From NCBI RefSeq assembly GCF_003814815.1, contig NZ_RKQQ01000003.1, forward strand, positions 186,001-250,000: 64,000 bases of DNA. Reading direction: 5' to 3'. The stretch is from Salisediminibacterium halotolerans. GTDB lineage: Bacteria; Bacillota; Bacilli; Bacillales; Salisediminibacteriaceae. The translations under genes were made by a program, and so were the position numbers. This document shows, one piece after another, positions 28,727-37,356 of this stretch. How positions within the stretch are numbered: the stretch's first letter is position 1; each line of letters opens with the position of its first letter. The notes beneath the pieces are model-generated. The model made no database searches. It was not told where the DNA came from and was given only the letters and a program-made list of their open reading frames with translations.

Positions 28727-30770
28727 GAAACGCGTCAACGACCGTTATGAAATTATTCGTTCCATCGGAGCGGGAGGCATGGCGGATGTTTATTTGGCAA
28801 GGGATTTAATTCTTGACCGTGATGTTGCCGTCAAAGTTCTTAAAGAGCAATTTTCAAACGATGATGAATTCATCCGCCGCTTTCGCCGGGAAGCAAAGTC
28901 AGCGACAAGTTTATCGCATCCGAATGTTGTTTCGATATTTGATGTAGGTGAAGAAGATGACGAATATTTTATCGTTATGGAATACGTTGACGGAATGACA
29001 TTGAAAGAATATATTCAGCAATACGGACGTCTATCTGCAGTTGAGTCGATGAGAATCCTCGACCAGCTGACGTCGGCTGTCGGACATGCTCACGATAATC
29101 AAATTGTTCACCGAGATCTTAAACCGCAAAATATTTTAATCCGTCATGACGGAACCGCAAAAGTGACGGATTTCGGCATTTCCCGAGCGATCAGTGACGC
29201 GACGATCACACACACGAACTCGGTGCTCGGCTCTGTTCATTATTTATCGCCTGAACAGGCGAAAGGCGGCTTTGTCACTTATCAATCAGATCTGTATGCA
29301 CTCGGTGTAATCGGTTATGAGATGTTAAGCGGCGACGTTCCTTTTTCGGGAGATACAGCCGTGTCAATTGCGATCAAACATTTGCAAGAACCGATCCCGA
29401 GTCTAAGGGAAATGGATACAAGCATTCCGCAAAGCGTCGAAAATATCATTATCAGATCAACCGCGAAAGATGCAGCGGACCGTTATCGAAATGCTGCACA
29501 GATGAACGAAGATGTTGTTACCGCCTTGAACCCGGAACGGTTGCATGAAGCGGCGCTTCCCATCGTCATGAACGACTCTAACATAACAAAAGCAGTTCCG
29601 ATTATCGGCGGGACGAAAAACGTTGAGGATAAGACGATTGTGCCGGGCAATTCACACCAGTTATCAGCAGATGAAAGACAAGCATCATCATTACATACGA
29701 ATAAGGCTCATGAAAAACCAGACCGAAAAGCAATGTGGCTTAAGCTCGGCGCCTTAGGTGCCGGAGCGGCAGTCGTCATTTTGTTTCTGGCATTTTATTT
29801 CATTCCGAGCTGGCTTCATGTTGACGAAGTGACGATACCGGATAACCTGATCGGAATGCATTATGAAGAAGCGGAAGAAATACTGACTGAAGATCTTCAG
29901 CTTGAAGTTGAAACTGAGCGCCGTTTTGACGATGAGATCGAGGAAGATCATGTCGTGTCTCACAATCCTGATGCCGGTCACTCCGTTAAAGTCGGCGCTT
30001 TGATTACACTCGTTGTCAGTGACGGGATGGAGCCGGTTGAAATGGATGAACTGACCGGTGTCAACCGCGGCGAAGCCGAAGACCAGCTCGATGAATTTGC
30101 CGAAGTTGAGGTTGACTTCGAAGAAACGTATGAATCAAAAGATGATACCGTGATGCAGCAGGAGCCCGCACCGGGTGAGGCGGTGATCCCGGCAGAAACA
30201 TCTGTAAAGCTTACCGTGAGCGAAACGCCCGAGTATACAATGGATAATCTCCGCGGGATGACAAGAGACGAAATCGTCAGTGCGATCGGAAGCGAACCGC
30301 TGCTCGATTTTACATTTGAAGACGAACCGCATGAACGGATCCCTGAAGGAGAAGCTTTTGAGCAAGATCCTCAGCGCGGTGAAACGATTAATGAACCAAC
30401 GACAGTGGAGGTCGTTTTCTCTGAAGGTCCGGAAGAAGACGAAGAAAATGAAGAAAATGCGAACGGGAGCGAAAATAATCAGAACGAAAATAATGAAGAG
30501 GAAGTAATCTCCGGAACGGTGCCGTTTTCCGTCTCGGTTCCCGATGAGGAAGAGAACAATGACAACGAATTTGATGTAGTTATTTCCGTTGCTGATGACA
30601 AAAGCGATGAGCCGGAAGAAGAAATCACAGAAGAAGTTACGGAAGATACCGAATACGATGTACCGATGAGTTTGTATCCGGGAGAAACAGGCAGACTGAT
30701 ATTAGAGGTCGACGGCGAAGAGTTTGCTGATTCGCCTTACGAATTCGCTGCGGAAGACATCGAGCAGTAA
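28719..30770 (+). CDS. prkC: PASTA-domain Ser/Thr kinase PrkC
   Basis: 683 aa transmembrane kinase sensing cell-wall fragments. Cytoplasmic kinase domain, about residues 10-270: Gly loop GAGGMADVYLARD, VKVLKE lysine, catalytic HRDLKPQNIL (about 130), VTDFGIS. One membrane helix at about 343-365. Outside: three PASTA repeats (about 370-577), a strongly acidic linker of Glu/Asp/Asn (about 577-605), and a final domain without a recognised name (about 605-683). ATG 28719 follows GGGTGGGG and overlaps prpC. Longer than B. subtilis PrkC because of the acidic tail. Confidence 0.96.
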   Translation: MIEKRVNDRYEIIRSIGAGGMADVYLARDLILDRDVAVKVLKEQFSNDDEFIRRFRREAKSATSLSHPNVVSIFDVGEEDDEYFIVMEYVDGMTLKEYIQQYGRLSAVESMRILDQLTSAVGHAHDNQIVHRDLKPQNILIRHDGTAKVTDFGISRAISDATITHTNSVLGSVHYLSPEQAKGGFVTYQSDLYALGVIGYEMLSGDVPFSGDTAVSIAIKHLQEPIPSLREMDTSIPQSVENIIIRSTAKDAADRYRNAAQMNEDVVTALNPERLHEAALPIVMNDSNITKAVPIIGGTKNVEDKTIVPGNSHQLSADERQASSLHTNKAHEKPDRKAMWLKLGALGAGAAVVILFLAFYFIPSWLHVDEVTIPDNLIGMHYEEAEEILTEDLQLEVETERRFDDEIEEDHVVSHNPDAGHSVKVGALITLVVSDGMEPVEMDELTGVNRGEAEDQLDEFAEVEVDFEETYESKDDTVMQQEPAPGEAVIPAETSVKLTVSETPEYTMDNLRGMTRDEIVSAIGSEPLLDFTFEDEPHERIPEGEAFEQDPQRGETINEPTTVEVVFSEGPEEDEENEENANGSENNQNENNEEEVISGTVPFSVSVPDEEENNDNEFDVVISVADDKSDEPEEEITEEVTEDTEYDVPMSLYPGETGRLILEVDGEEFADSPYEFAAEDIEQ

Positions 30771-30784
30771 AAGAGGAGGTTTGC

Positions 30785-31669
30785 ATGGAAAAAGGCCGGA
30801 TTATAAAAGCGTTGAGCGGGTTTTACTATGTTGAGAATAACGAAGGGGTTTTCCAATGCCGCGCGCGCGGCGTTTTTCGCAAACGGAAAATCGTTCCGCT
30901 CGTCGGTGATACGGTGATGTTTGAAGCGGCAAATAAAACAGAAGGTTATATTATGGAAGTGAAAGAGCGGTCGAATGAGCTTGTCCGCCCGCCGATTGCC
31001 AATGTAGAGCAAGCGGTGCTCGTTTTTTCTGTCGCTGATCCGGTTTTTCATCCGCTGCTTTTGGACCGGATGCTCGTACACGTTGAATCACGCAGGATTG
31101 AACCGTTGATTTGTTTCAGCAAATTAGATCTGGCTGATCCCAGTGTGCAGGCGAACATCGCCCGTTTTGAACAATGGTATAAAGAGATCGGTTATCAAGT
31201 GCTGAAAACCTCGATCTATACCGAAGAGACGTTAAAAACCGTCTACCCTTATTTAGAAAATAAAGTAACGGTCCTCGCCGGTCAGTCAGGTGTCGGAAAA
31301 TCATCTTTATTGAATGCGCTGAAGCCGGGGTTGAATATTAAAACGGATGAAACGTCGAAAAGCCTCGGGCGGGGAAAGCATACAACGAAACACGTCGAAC
31401 TCATTCCGTTGGAAAACGGCGGTTATGTCGCTGATACTCCGGGATTCAGTTCGCTGGATTTTACCGGCATTGAGGCGGAAGAGTTAACGCTCTATTTCCC
31501 GGAGATGGAGCAAAGAAGAGAATTTTGTAAGTTCCGCGGATGTTTGCACGTAAATGAACCGTCGTGTGCCGTTAAAACGGCCGTTCGGGACGGCGAGGTT
31601 GCTCAGCACCGCTATGATCATTATTTGCAGTTTATTGAAGAAATCCAACAGACAAAACGGAGGTATTAA
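30785..31669 (+). CDS. rsgA: Ribosome small subunit maturation GTPase RsgA (CpgA)
   Basis: 294 aa circularly permuted GTPase acting in late 30S assembly. The OB fold is N-terminal ([26 protein letters not shown]). The GTPase motifs come in permuted order: G4 (CFSKLDLAD), G1 ([14 protein letters not shown]), G3 ([10 protein letters not shown]). The C-terminal zinc motif is [24 protein letters not shown] precedes the ATG. It sits after prkC, which phosphorylates CpgA in B. subtilis; rpe follows 1 bp later. Confidence 0.96.
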   Translation: MEKGRIIKALSGFYYVENNEGVFQCRARGVFRKRKIVPLVGDTVMFEAANKTEGYIMEVKERSNELVRPPIANVEQAVLVFSVADPVFHPLLLDRMLVHVESRRIEPLICFSKLDLADPSVQANIARFEQWYKEIGYQVLKTSIYTEETLKTVYPYLENKVTVLAGQSGVGKSSLLNALKPGLNIKTDETSKSLGRGKHTTKHVELIPLENGGYVADTPGFSSLDFTGIEAEELTLYFPEMEQRREFCKFRGCLHVNEPSCAVKTAVRDGEVAQHRYDHYLQFIEEIQQTKRRY

Positions 31670-31670
31670 G

Positions 31671-32321
31671 ATGACCAAAATTGCACCGTCTATCCTTGCA
31701 GCCGATTTTTCAAAACTGGGCGCAGAAATTGCAGATGTCGAACAGGGAGGGGCCGATTATATTCATGTCGATGTGATGGACGGACATTTCGTTCCGAACA
31801 TTACAATCGGTCCGCTGATCGTTGAGGCAGTCCGCCCGCATACCTCTCTGCCGCTTGATGTCCATTTAATGATCGAAAATCCGGATCAGTATATCCCGCA
31901 GTTTCGTGATGCCGGCGCAGATATTATCAGTGTGCACGTTGAAGCGTGTCCGCATCTGCACCGGACGGTTCACCTGATTAAAGAAACAGGAGCGAAAGCG
32001 GGAGTTGTATTGAATCCGCATACACCGGTAAGTATGATCGAACACGTTATCAATGATGTCGATTTAGTGTTGCTGATGACCGTTAACCCCGGATTTGGCG
32101 GACAGTCGTTTATTGATGCTGTCTTGCCGAAAATTTCCCAAGTAAGACAGATGGCTGAAAAGCTCGGTTTAGAGATTGATATTGAGGTTGACGGCGGTGT
32201 GAAAACAGCGACAGCAAAAAAATGTGCAGATGCCGGCGCGAATGTTCTTGTCGCCGGGTCTTCGGTTTTCGGGCAAGCTGACCGTAAAAAAGCGCTTGAG
32301 GATTTGCGCACAAGCTTGTAG
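31671..32321 (+). CDS. rpe: Ribulose-phosphate 3-epimerase
   Basis: 216 aa TIM barrel interconverting ribulose 5-phosphate and xylulose 5-phosphate. Motifs: [59 protein letters not shown]. The ATG at 31671 follows CGGAGG; the open frame back to 31554 lies inside rsgA. Last gene of the prpC-prkC-rsgA-rpe run; a TPP riboswitch follows. Confidence 0.97.
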   Translation: MTKIAPSILAADFSKLGAEIADVEQGGADYIHVDVMDGHFVPNITIGPLIVEAVRPHTSLPLDVHLMIENPDQYIPQFRDAGADIISVHVEACPHLHRTVHLIKETGAKAGVVLNPHTPVSMIEHVINDVDLVLLMTVNPGFGGQSFIDAVLPKISQVRQMAEKLGLEIDIEVDGGVKTATAKKCADAGANVLVAGSSVFGQADRKKALEDLRTSL

Positions 32322-32340
32322 AATGAAACGACAATATGAG

Positions 32341-32427
32341 CCACGAGGGGAGTCCGAAATGGGCTGAGAGGAAGCGCTGAGCTTCGACCCTAAGAACCTG
32401 TAAGTTCATGCTTGCGCAGGGATGTGG
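32341..32427 (+). promoter_or_regulatory. TPP riboswitch (THI element) upstream of thiT
   Basis: All conserved blocks are present in order: closing CCAC, AGGGGAGTCC, GGCTGAGAGG (32362-32371), GACCCTAAGAACCTG (32386-32400), TGCGCAGGGATGTGG (32413-32427). The pairing CCAC/GTGG closes helix P1. It should bind thiamine pyrophosphate and switch off the thiamine transporter. Confidence 0.96.
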
Positions 32428-32479
32428 ACCTGACTGTCAGCTTGTTTGTCATGACGATGACTGCATCAGTCAGGGGCAT

Positions 32480-32516
32480 CTCCTTTCTGTGGTTCCACTT
32501 TGAAAGGAGTTTTTTT
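32480..32516 (+). terminator. Riboswitch-controlled terminator overlapping the thiT ribosome-binding site
   Basis: CTCCTTTC (32480-32487) pairs with GAAAGGAG (32502-32509), followed by seven T. The 3' arm is also the Shine-Dalgarno of thiT (ATG at 32518). An upstream pairing CCTGACTG (32429-32436) / CAGTCAGG (32467-32474) may be part of the switch. Confidence 0.85.
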
Positions 32517-32517
32517 A

Positions 32518-33072
32518 ATGAGAAATCGCCGAACATTAATTATGGCAGAAGTGTCAATGATGACAGCGGCGGCAATTATTTTGGATTTATTGACGTTTCT
32601 GCGTTTTTGGCCGCAAGGGGGATCAGTATCTTTAGCAATGGTTCCTGTGCTCTTAATCGCGTTTCGGCGCGGTTGGAAAGTCGGGCTTGTCACCGGTTTT
32701 CTTTACGGGATCGGGAACATGATTTACAATCCGTTTATTGTCCATTGGCTTCAAGCGCTGCTGGATTATCCGCTAGCTTTTATGCTGCTTGGACTGGCAG
32801 GAACGGTGCCGATATTTAAACAGTCGGCGAAATGGATGACGGCGTTGTGGTTAATCATCGGCACGTTTTTCGCGGCCGCGCTGCGGTTTGCCGCTCACTT
32901 TACCGCCGGGGTGGTTTGGTTCGGAGACTTTGCGCCTGAAGGCACACCTGTTGCGGTGTACACCTTTTTCTATAACCTTTCCTACATTTTGCCGTCAGCC
33001 GCTGTGTCGGCTGCTGTGTTAATACTGCTGTATTATGCTGCCCCGAGGCTCTTTACCCCGGACAGCCGCTAA
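32518..33072 (+). CDS. thiT: Energy-coupled thiamine transporter S component ThiT
   Basis: 184 aa, about six hydrophobic helices; substrate-binding S component of an ECF transporter that captures thiamine and docks to the shared EcfAAT module (not in this window). Typical ThiT sequence: FWPQGGSVSLAMVPVLLIAFRRGWKVGL and WLQALLDYPLAFMLLGLAGT. The upstream TPP riboswitch independently supports thiamine. The ATG at 32518 is set by GGAG at 32506-32509. It occupies the position where B. subtilis has thiN and spoVM. Confidence 0.94.
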   Translation: MRNRRTLIMAEVSMMTAAAIILDLLTFLRFWPQGGSVSLAMVPVLLIAFRRGWKVGLVTGFLYGIGNMIYNPFIVHWLQALLDYPLAFMLLGLAGTVPIFKQSAKWMTALWLIIGTFFAAALRFAAHFTAGVVWFGDFAPEGTPVAVYTFFYNLSYILPSAAVSAAVLILLYYAAPRLFTPDSR

Positions 33073-33086
33073 TGTTTTTAAACACA

Positions 33087-33117
33087 AAAAAAGCGCTCGA
33101 TTGAGCGCTTTTTTTAT
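33087..33117. terminator. Bidirectional terminator between thiT and rpmB
   Basis: AAAAAAAGCGCTC pairs with GAGCGCTTTTTTT across a GATT loop, between convergent genes. Confidence 0.92.
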
Positions 33118-33129
33118 GATCAGATCGCA

Positions 33130-33318
33130 TTATACGCGAGTAACTTTACCGGATTTTAACGCTTTTGCGGAAACGTAGCAACGCTTAGGCTTGCCGTCGA
33201 CAAGAATTCGAACTTTTTGTACGTTCGCATTCCATCGGCGTTTCGAAGCGTTCATCGCGTGTGAACGGTTGTTACCGGATTTAGGTCCTTTCCCTGTTAC
33301 AACACATTTGCGTGCCAT
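33130..33318 (-). CDS. rpmB: 50S ribosomal protein L28
   Basis: 62 aa, [20 protein letters not shown] onward, the standard Bacillus length and sequence. Two in-frame ATGs exist (33324 and 33318); GGAGGG lies directly against the first and 6 bp before the second, so 33318 is chosen. Typical basic content and the C-terminal [14 protein letters not shown] are present. Transcribed alone against its neighbours, as in B. subtilis. Confidence 0.97.
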   Translation of the reverse strand: MARKCVVTGKGPKSGNNRSHAMNASKRRWNANVQKVRILVDGKPKRCYVSAKALKSGKVTRV

Positions 33319-33389
33319 GGTCATCCCTCCTTAACAACTAACAGTACATACTTTAAACGTATTCTTGATCTCAAATCAGATACTTGGTT

Positions 33390-33418
33390 ATATTAGCATA
33401 GCCTTGTTGATAATTCAA
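33390..33418 (-). promoter_or_regulatory. Promoter of rpmB
   Basis: Minus strand: TTGAAT (complement of 33413-33418), a 17-bp spacer, and an extended -10 TGCTAATAT (core TAATAT, complement of 33390-33395). Confidence 0.75.
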
Positions 33419-33476
33419 GGGTTTTATCGTAAAATATCAAGGTGTTTGCCTTGACAGCGGGCAGATGTAATAGGGA

Positions 33477-33506
33477 TTGGAATTTGCCTTCCGCTTATAG
33501 TAAAAT
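33477..33506 (+). promoter_or_regulatory. Putative promoter of the yloU-fakA operon
   Basis: TTGGAA (33477-33482) and TAAAAT (33501-33506) lie 18 bp apart. A better -35 sequence, TTGACA at 33451-33456, has no matching -10 at proper spacing. Confidence 0.45.
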
Positions 33507-33547
33507 AGCGTTAGCCGAGCTAGGAGAATGAAAAGGAGGCGCACGAA

Positions 33548-33913
33548 ATGACGATAGAAATGAAGACGAAATACGGGAATATTGATGTGTCCAAAGATGT
33601 TGTTTCGGTTATTGCTGGCGGCGCTGCAGTCGATTGCTACGGAATCGTCGGTATGGCGTCGCAAAAACAGCTGAAAGACGGCATTACCGATTTACTGGGC
33701 AAAGAAAATTTCGGCCGCGGCGTCGTGATTCGCGAAGAAGACAATGAACGAGTGCATATTGATATGTATATTATTGTCGGGTACGGAACAAAAATATCTG
33801 AAGTCGCGCATAATGTACAGTCGAAAGTGAAATATCAGCTCGAACAGATGCTGGGCCTTAAAGTCGAATCCGTTAATATTTTTATTCAGGGCGTGCGAGT
33901 CCTGAATCCGTAA
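33548..33913 (+). CDS. yloU: Asp23/Gls24 family envelope stress response protein YloU
   Basis: 121 aa. Asp23 family signature: YGNIDVSKDVVSVIAGGAAVDCYGIVGMAS at the N-terminus and GVRVLNP at the end. AAAGGAGG precedes the ATG. Family members are abundant cytoplasmic or membrane-associated proteins linked to envelope stress. The gene is nearly always placed upstream of fakA, as here; a role in envelope lipid homeostasis is inference from that context. Confidence 0.93.
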   Translation: MTIEMKTKYGNIDVSKDVVSVIAGGAAVDCYGIVGMASQKQLKDGITDLLGKENFGRGVVIREEDNERVHIDMYIIVGYGTKISEVAHNVQSKVKYQLEQMLGLKVESVNIFIQGVRVLNP

Positions 33914-33950
33914 TAGATCATTCAGCTCAAGAAGGTTAGGAGGACCACCA

Positions 33951-35636
33951 GTGGCAATAAATGAAATCGATGGAAAGCTGTTCTCTGACATGTTAGTGTC
34001 TGGAGCGAACAACCTTTCTAATCAGGCGCAAAAAATAGATGCACTAAATGTATTTCCCGTTCCGGATGGAGATACCGGTACGAATATGAATTTAACGATC
34101 ACTTCAGGTGTAAAAGAAGTGAATCAATCGAATGATCCGGAAGTAGGCAAAATCACTTCGGCTTTTGCAAAGGGCTTGTTGATGGGGGCGCGCGGAAACA
34201 GCGGCGTGATTTTGTCGCAGCTTTTCCGCGGATTCTCGAAGTCGGTAGAAGGGAAAACCGTCTTAACCGCGAAAGATCTGAGCGCAGCTTTTGAAAACGG
34301 CGTGGACATGGCTTATAAAGCGGTGATGAAACCTGTTGAAGGGACGATTTTGACGGTCGCAAAAGATGCGGCAGCGGCTGCCGTGTCATACAGTAAAAAA
34401 GATGATGATGTTATCGGTTTAATGAAGGCTGTCAAAACGGAAGCCGAGGCTTCGCTTGAACGAACGCCGGATTTACTCCCGGTGCTTAAAGAAGTCGGAG
34501 TAGTTGATTCGGGCGGTCAGGGACTTTTGTCGATTTATGAAGGCTTTTTGTGTGTTCTTGAAGGGGATCATATTTCGGCTGACGGTAAAGAGAACACCCC
34601 GTCGATGGAAGAACTCGTAAAATTTGAGCACCATTCTGCTCAAAGCCATATGGCGACGGAAGATATTCAGTTTTCGTACTGTACAGAAGTAATGGTGAAG
34701 TTTGATGAGGACAGCCTGCAGCAAAATCCTTACAATGAAGACGACTTTCGTGAGCTGTTGTCACAATACGGCGACTCATTGCTCGTCGTTTCAGATGACG
34801 ATTTGTTAAAGATTCATATTCATGCAGATTTCCCCGGCGAAGTTATCAATGAAGCGCAAAAGTTCGGTTCGCTTGTAAACATAAAAGCAGAAGACATGCG
34901 CGAACAGCACTCAACTATTTTGCAAGAAGACAGCCAAGCATCGCAAAGCCGCGCTTCGCAGCAGCAAGACCCAGAAACGGCGGATTTTGCTGTCATTACT
35001 GTCTCAATGGGCCCGGGGATCGCCGATTTGTTTAAAGGGCTCGGCGTGACGAAAGTAATTGAAGGCGGTCAAACGATGAACCCGTCGACAGAAGACTTTT
35101 TGAAAGCTATCGATGACTGCCAGGCAAGCCGAGTGATTTTGCTGCCGAACAACAGCAACATTGTGATGGCCGCGCAGCAGGCAGCGGATGTTGCTGATAT
35201 TGAAGCATCTGTTGTGCCGTCAAAATCTGTTCCGCAAGGATTGGCTTCAATGCTCGGTTTTGACCGGGAAGGAGGTCTTGAAGCCAATGTCGAAGATATG
35301 AAAGAGTCGATGCAAGACGTTAAGACCGGCGAAGTCACTTATGCTGTGCGCGACACGGAAATGAGCGGGGTATCGATTAAAAAAGGCGATTACATGGGAA
35401 TTCAGGAAAAAACGATTCTAAGCAACGGACCGTCTGTTCAGGACGTTGCCCAGCAATTAATCGACGGGATGATCGATGAGTCGAGTGAAATTGTCACCAT
35501 TATCTATGGAGAAGAACGCAGCAGTTCAGAAGCAGCAGAGCTTGCGGACTATATCGAAGCAAATTATGTAGAAGTAGAAGCGGAAGTGCATAACGGCGGT
35601 CAACCTCTTTATTCGTATTTAATCTCTGTGGAATAA
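33951..35636 (+). CDS. fakA: Fatty acid kinase catalytic subunit FakA (DAK1/DegV-like)
   Basis: 561 aa. Phosphorylates fatty acids presented by FakB proteins, feeding acyl-phosphate to PlsX/PlsY. The N-terminal DhaL kinase domain (ANNLSNQAQKIDALNVFPVPDGDTGTNM, MGARGNSGVILSQLFRGF) is followed by a middle domain and a C-terminal DegV-like domain (VILLPNNSNIVMAAQQAA). GTG start at 33951 with TTAGGAGG upstream. The neighbouring DegV protein (35665-36528) is a likely FakB partner; plsX, which exchanges acyl-phosphate and acyl-ACP, is at 40937. Confidence 0.94.
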   Translation: MAINEIDGKLFSDMLVSGANNLSNQAQKIDALNVFPVPDGDTGTNMNLTITSGVKEVNQSNDPEVGKITSAFAKGLLMGARGNSGVILSQLFRGFSKSVEGKTVLTAKDLSAAFENGVDMAYKAVMKPVEGTILTVAKDAAAAAVSYSKKDDDVIGLMKAVKTEAEASLERTPDLLPVLKEVGVVDSGGQGLLSIYEGFLCVLEGDHISADGKENTPSMEELVKFEHHSAQSHMATEDIQFSYCTEVMVKFDEDSLQQNPYNEDDFRELLSQYGDSLLVVSDDDLLKIHIHADFPGEVINEAQKFGSLVNIKAEDMREQHSTILQEDSQASQSRASQQQDPETADFAVITVSMGPGIADLFKGLGVTKVIEGGQTMNPSTEDFLKAIDDCQASRVILLPNNSNIVMAAQQAADVADIEASVVPSKSVPQGLASMLGFDREGGLEANVEDMKESMQDVKTGEVTYAVRDTEMSGVSIKKGDYMGIQEKTILSNGPSVQDVAQQLIDGMIDESSEIVTIIYGEERSSSEAAELADYIEANYVEVEAEVHNGGQPLYSYLISVE

Positions 35637-35664
35637 AAAATTGCTTTTTTTAGGAGGAAATACA

Positions 35665-36528
35665 ATGTCGAATGTTTCGATTGTAACGGATTCTACAGCA
35701 GATATACCGAAAGAACTGGCTGATGAACTGGATATTACGATCATTCCTTTAAAAGTGCATTTTGGTGAAAATGAAGTTTATGAAGACGGCGTTGATTTAA
35801 CTGCGGAGCATTTTTATAAACGCCTCGGCGAAAGCGACACAATTCCGACGACGTCTCAGCCGACGCCTTATCAATTTGAAACGGTGTATCGGGAACTGCA
35901 TGAAAAAGAACCGAATAAACCGATTTTGTCGATTCATTTGTCAGCAAAAATGAGCGGCACCCATCAATCGGCTTATTTGGCTTCGCAAAATGTCAGCGAT
36001 GATTTTCACGTGACGGTGATTGATTCCAAGCGTGCTTCTTATGCGATCGGCATTATCGTTGTTGAACTGGCATCGATGGCCAAGGCCGGCGCCCAAAAAG
36101 ACGATCTGCTCGAACGATTGGATGAACTTTTGCAAGATACCGAAGTTTTTTTCATGGTCGAGACGATGGAATATTTACAAAAAAACGGCCGTATCGGCAA
36201 AGCTTCAGCGCTTCTCGGCTCGCTTCTGAAAATTAAACCGATTCTGTCGCTGACAGAGGACGGCGAAGTGTATCCGTTCGATAAAGTTCGCGGATCAAAA
36301 AAGGCGATTCAGCACATTTTAACAGAATTATCTGATCGATACGGTGATGAGCCGGTCCACGTCGGCATTTCCCATGCGGAATCCGCCGAAGAGGCGAAAA
36401 AGATCATGGCGGAAATTACCGGCCGCTTTCAAGTGCGAAAAGAAGTTATCACCGATATCGGGCCTGTGATTGGCGCACACGTCGGACCGGGGACAATTTC
36501 CATATCTGTGACGAAATCGAAATTATAA
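35665..36528 (+). CDS. DegV family fatty-acid-binding protein (probable FakB)
   Basis: 287 aa DegV fold. VTDSTADIPKELADELDI at the N-terminus, SAKMSGTHQSAYLASQ around the fatty-acid carboxylate site, MEYLQKNGRIGKASALLGSLLKIKPIL, and a C-terminal GPVIGAHVGPGTISI. DegV proteins bind fatty acids and, when paired with FakA, are called FakB. ATG 35665 follows TAGGAGG. It lies 28 bp after fakA, which is a strong sign of a FakA–FakB unit. B. subtilis has sdaAB at this place instead. Confidence 0.9.
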   Translation: MSNVSIVTDSTADIPKELADELDITIIPLKVHFGENEVYEDGVDLTAEHFYKRLGESDTIPTTSQPTPYQFETVYRELHEKEPNKPILSIHLSAKMSGTHQSAYLASQNVSDDFHVTVIDSKRASYAIGIIVVELASMAKAGAQKDDLLERLDELLQDTEVFFMVETMEYLQKNGRIGKASALLGSLLKIKPILSLTEDGEVYPFDKVRGSKKAIQHILTELSDRYGDEPVHVGISHAESAEEAKKIMAEITGRFQVRKEVITDIGPVIGAHVGPGTISISVTKSKL

Positions 36529-36543
36529 TGTTTCATTTACGCT

Positions 36544-36577
36544 GCTTCCGGTATATTTTTCCGGAAGCTTTTTATTT
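36544..36577 (+). terminator. Terminator after the DegV gene
   Basis: GCTTCCGG (36544-36551) pairs with CCGGAAGC (36561-36568), followed by TTTTTATTTT. Confidence 0.9.
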
Positions 36578-36669
36578 TGTTTGGCAGAAAAGATACCGGC
36601 GGATAGAAATATTTGTTAACATAAAGACAGTGAAAATCGTCAAATAAAGATTAACTCAGGGGGGATACG

Positions 36670-37332
36670 ATGCAGTTTCGAAGTGTATTCGATATTATCG
36701 GTCCGGTTATGATCGGGCCGTCTAGTTCGCATACGGCAGGGGCAGCGAGGATCGGTTTAGTTGCAAGACAGCTCTTTGAAACAGAACCGGAATGGGCAGC
36801 CTTTCACTTATACGGGTCGTTTGCCAAAACGTATGAAGGGCATGGTACAGACGTTGCCCTCGTCGGGGGCATTCTCGGTTTTGATACATTTGACGACCGT
36901 ATGACAACATCGTTTCATCATGCTGATAAGCGCGGTCTTCGTTACACGTTTATTGAAGAAAAAGCGCAGCCGGAACATCCGAATACCGTCAGGATCCGGC
37001 TCGGAAAAGGCGAAGATGTTCTTGAACTTGTCGGGATATCGATCGGCGGAGGGAAAGTCGAAATAAAAGAACTCAACGGCTTTGCTCTCCGTTTAAGCGG
37101 CAACCATCCGGCAATCCTTGTCATGCATGACGACCGTTACGGAGCGATTGCAAATGTCGCGACGAGGCTCGCGAAAAATGAGATTAATATCGGACATATG
37201 GAAGTGAGCCGGAAAGAACAAGGAAAAGAAGCGTTAATGGTGATCGAAGTCGACGAAAATATTGACAGCGAGACGATGCACGATTTGACAATGCTTGAGC
37301 ACGTACGCAGAGTAACAAAAATTCATGATTAA
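36670..37332 (+). CDS. sdaAB: L-serine dehydratase, beta subunit
   Basis: 220 aa. FDIIGPVMIGPSSSHTAGAARIG at the N-terminus is the serine dehydratase beta signature. The C-terminal ACT domain begins near residue 148 (AILVMHDDRYGAIANVATRLAKNEINI). With SdaAA it forms an iron-sulfur enzyme converting L-serine to pyruvate and ammonia. CAGGGGGG precedes the ATG. The sdaAA gene follows after 24 bp. Confidence 0.96.
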   Translation: MQFRSVFDIIGPVMIGPSSSHTAGAARIGLVARQLFETEPEWAAFHLYGSFAKTYEGHGTDVALVGGILGFDTFDDRMTTSFHHADKRGLRYTFIEEKAQPEHPNTVRIRLGKGEDVLELVGISIGGGKVEIKELNGFALRLSGNHPAILVMHDDRYGAIANVATRLAKNEINIGHMEVSRKEQGKEALMVIEVDENIDSETMHDLTMLEHVRRVTKIHD

Positions 37333-37356
37333 TTTAACATCACGAAGGAGGCTGTC

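Noticed and set aside
33451-33456. TTGACA as the -35 of the yloU promoter
   Set aside because: No acceptable -10 lies 15-19 bp downstream; TTGGAA/TAAAAT further on fits better.
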